Shown: positions 14,622-15,581 of the stretch, one piece after another
How positions within the stretch are numbered: position 1 is the first letter of the stretch
Layout: each line of letters starts with the position of its first letter
NCBI GenBank assembly: GCA_023387715.1
Contig: JAEWHQ010000224.1
Coordinates: 1-15,581 of the forward strand
Direction of reading: 5' to 3'
Length of the DNA: 15,581 bases
DNA from: Pseudomonadota bacterium
Lineage (GTDB): Bacteria; Pseudomonadota; Alphaproteobacteria; Rhizobiales; Rhizobiaceae
Notes under the pieces: model-generated
Database searches by the model: none
The model's input: the letters and a program-made list of their open reading frames with translations, nothing else
Told to the model about the DNA's origin: nothing
Program-made: the position numbers and the translations under genes

Positions 14622-15284
14622 ATGAATCACGATGAGATACAAAACAAGTTTTTTGACCAGATCGCCGAGCTTGCCCGCGCTGCGGGCAGCGCGCAGCGTC
14701 TGATGTTGTTGCAGCATATTGCGCAAGGTGAGCGCTCGGTTGAGCGATTGGCTGAACTATCCGGCCTCACCATTGCCAATGCCTCGCAACATTTGCAGCA
14801 ATTGAAGCGCGCCAATTTTGTGCAAACACGGCGCGACGGCAAAAATGTGCTTTATCGCTTGAGCAACGGCCCCGTTATTGAACTGATTTCAGCGCTCACC
14901 CGACTGGCAGAATATAATCAGGCAGAAGTTCGCTCGCTCATTCAAGACAGCATTCATCAACGCGATCAGCTGGAAGCTGTTTCACATGATGAGCTTGTCG
15001 AGCTTTTGCGAGATAATAGCATCACCCTGTTGGATGTACGCCCTGAAGATGAATATGCGTTAGGCCATTTACCGGGCGCGATTAATATTCCGTTTAATGA
15101 GCTGGAACAACGCTTGGCCGAGCTTGGCTCAGCACAGGAAGTGGTTGCCTATTGCCGCGGCTCAAAATGTGTTTTGTCACCCAATGCCGTTGCTACCTTA
15201 AAAGCCAAAGGTTTGCGTGCCAGCTATCTGATTGACGGCTTCCCTTCATGGAAAGCCGCCGGTCATACGGTTGAAACACAATAA
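14622..15284 (+). CDS. ArsR-family regulator fused to a rhodanese domain
   Basis: A 220-residue two-domain protein. Residues 12-95 form the ArsR winged HTH: AGSAQRLMLLQHIAQGERSVERLAELSGLT, the recognition helix region IANASQHLQQLKRANFV, then the wing TRRDGKNVLYRL. Residues 120-218 are a single rhodanese domain: SHDELVELLRDNSITLLDVRPEDEYALGHLPGAINIP, then the active-site loop YCRGSKCVLS (C178, C183) and the end segment LIDGFPSWKAAG. The only two cysteines in the protein are in that loop. ArsR-rhodanese fusions are known. Rhodanese carries sulfur as a cysteine persulfide, so persulfide or thiosulfate sensing is likely but inferred. It diverges from a DUF2938 membrane protein with a palindrome between them. 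No Shine-Dalgarno precedes the ATG. Confidence 0.92.
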   Translation: MNHDEIQNKFFDQIAELARAAGSAQRLMLLQHIAQGERSVERLAELSGLTIANASQHLQQLKRANFVQTRRDGKNVLYRLSNGPVIELISALTRLAEYNQAEVRSLIQDSIHQRDQLEAVSHDELVELLRDNSITLLDVRPEDEYALGHLPGAINIPFNELEQRLAELGSAQEVVAYCRGSKCVLSPNAVATLKAKGLRASYLIDGFPSWKAAGHTVETQ

Positions 15285-15314
15285 AACTCTGCCTTCACAC
15301 CAACTTTTAGCGCG

Positions 15315-15581
15315 TTACCCTTGCAAATTATGCAATGTAACAAACGGGCAGATATCCTTAGCAATATCACACAAATGACGGTGGTGGGTCAAATAAATAA
15401 CCTGACCAGCCTCCGCCATTTGCGCAAATAAACGCAAAGTTTCTTCGGCACGGAAATCATCAAAGCTTTCCATAATATCATCTGCCACAAATGGCAGCGC
15501 CGGACGCTCACGCACAAATTCATAATAGCCGGCAACGCGCAATGCGAGATAAAGCTGAAAACGTGTGCCCTTGGATAATTC
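15315..15581 (-). CDS. C-terminal end of a Rad50/SMC-like ATPase, YhaN type (5' part beyond the window)
   Basis: The last 88 residues of a minus-strand protein whose start lies outside the window. It opens with ELSKGTRFQLYLALRVA, an ABC signature like those of the YhaN/Rad50 group. It continues with the Walker B segment LPFVADDIMESFDDFR, where the acidic pair coordinates Mg and drives ATP hydrolysis, then an H-loop in VIYLTHHRHLCDIA. These are the carboxy-terminal half-site of a coiled-coil ATPase that pairs with a nuclease (YhaO/SbcD-like), probably encoded upstream outside the window. The TAA at 15315 lies 30 bases after the stop of the convergent ArsR-rhodanese gene. No terminator is visible in between. 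Confidence 0.85.
   Translation of the reverse strand, partial: ELSKGTRFQLYLALRVAGYYEFVRERPALPFVADDIMESFDDFRAEETLRLFAQMAEAGQVIYLTHHRHLCDIAKDICPFVTLHNLQG

Noticed and set aside
14496..14726. Extended DUF2938 reading frame reaching into the ArsR-rhodanese gene
   Set aside because: The added segment overlaps a clear gene on the other strand and is not membrane-like. The GTG at 14495 has a good ribosome site.

Overview
The window looks like chromosomal DNA from an alphaproteobacterium, most likely Hyphomicrobiales close to Brucellaceae. This is an inference from the protein types (DUF2239, the short GIY-YIG protein, ArsR-rhodanese fusion, YhaN-like ATPase), the moderate GC content and the many LysR/ArsR regulators in short divergent units. 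I see no tRNA, rRNA, insertion sequence, CRISPR array or phage gene. Gene density is high and no gene-free stretch exceeds 300 bases.

Layout. 1-150 is the tail of an MFS-type transporter, closed by a strong hairpin. At 200-1263 a DUF2239 protein (minus) and a short GIY-YIG nuclease-like protein (plus) diverge from one compact promoter region. Its two -10 elements, overlapping -35 elements and two copies of a TATTACCCGTRTAA box form a near mirror image. The DUF2239 protein carries an AT-hook-like RGRGRPK stretch followed by a segment shaped like a ribbon-helix-helix, so it may be the repressor of this pair. At 1369-4609 a LysR regulator diverges from an operon of a DHA2-type MFS exporter and a siderophore-interacting flavoprotein. 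Palindromes overlap the LysR promoter.

4634-8880 is an RND efflux operon (adaptor then inner-membrane pump, minus strand) with no outer-membrane channel and no local regulator. At 9126-12442 are 3-hydroxyanthranilate 3,4-dioxygenase (minus), a LysR regulator (minus) and a divergent aldehyde dehydrogenase (plus). Together they suggest a small aromatic/kynurenine-branch catabolic unit. The dioxygenase has a long upstream region with two possible promoters and several possible RNA hairpins.

12492-13986 holds an ACT-domain protein and an antibiotic-biosynthesis-monooxygenase (ABM) fold protein (minus, overlapping genes), divergent from an ArsR-type regulator with an extra Cys/His-containing C-terminal half. 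14004-15284 holds a DUF2938 membrane protein (minus), divergent from an ArsR-rhodanese fusion, with a perfect 7-6-7 inverted repeat between them. At 15315 the minus-strand C-terminal end of a Rad50/SMC-like ATPase (YhaN type) runs out of the window.

The recurring theme is the two-gene or three-gene divergent module with its own palindromic operator. It occurs five times here, and in three cases the operator sits directly on the core promoter or against the start codon. The least explained unit is the DUF2239/GIY-YIG pair.
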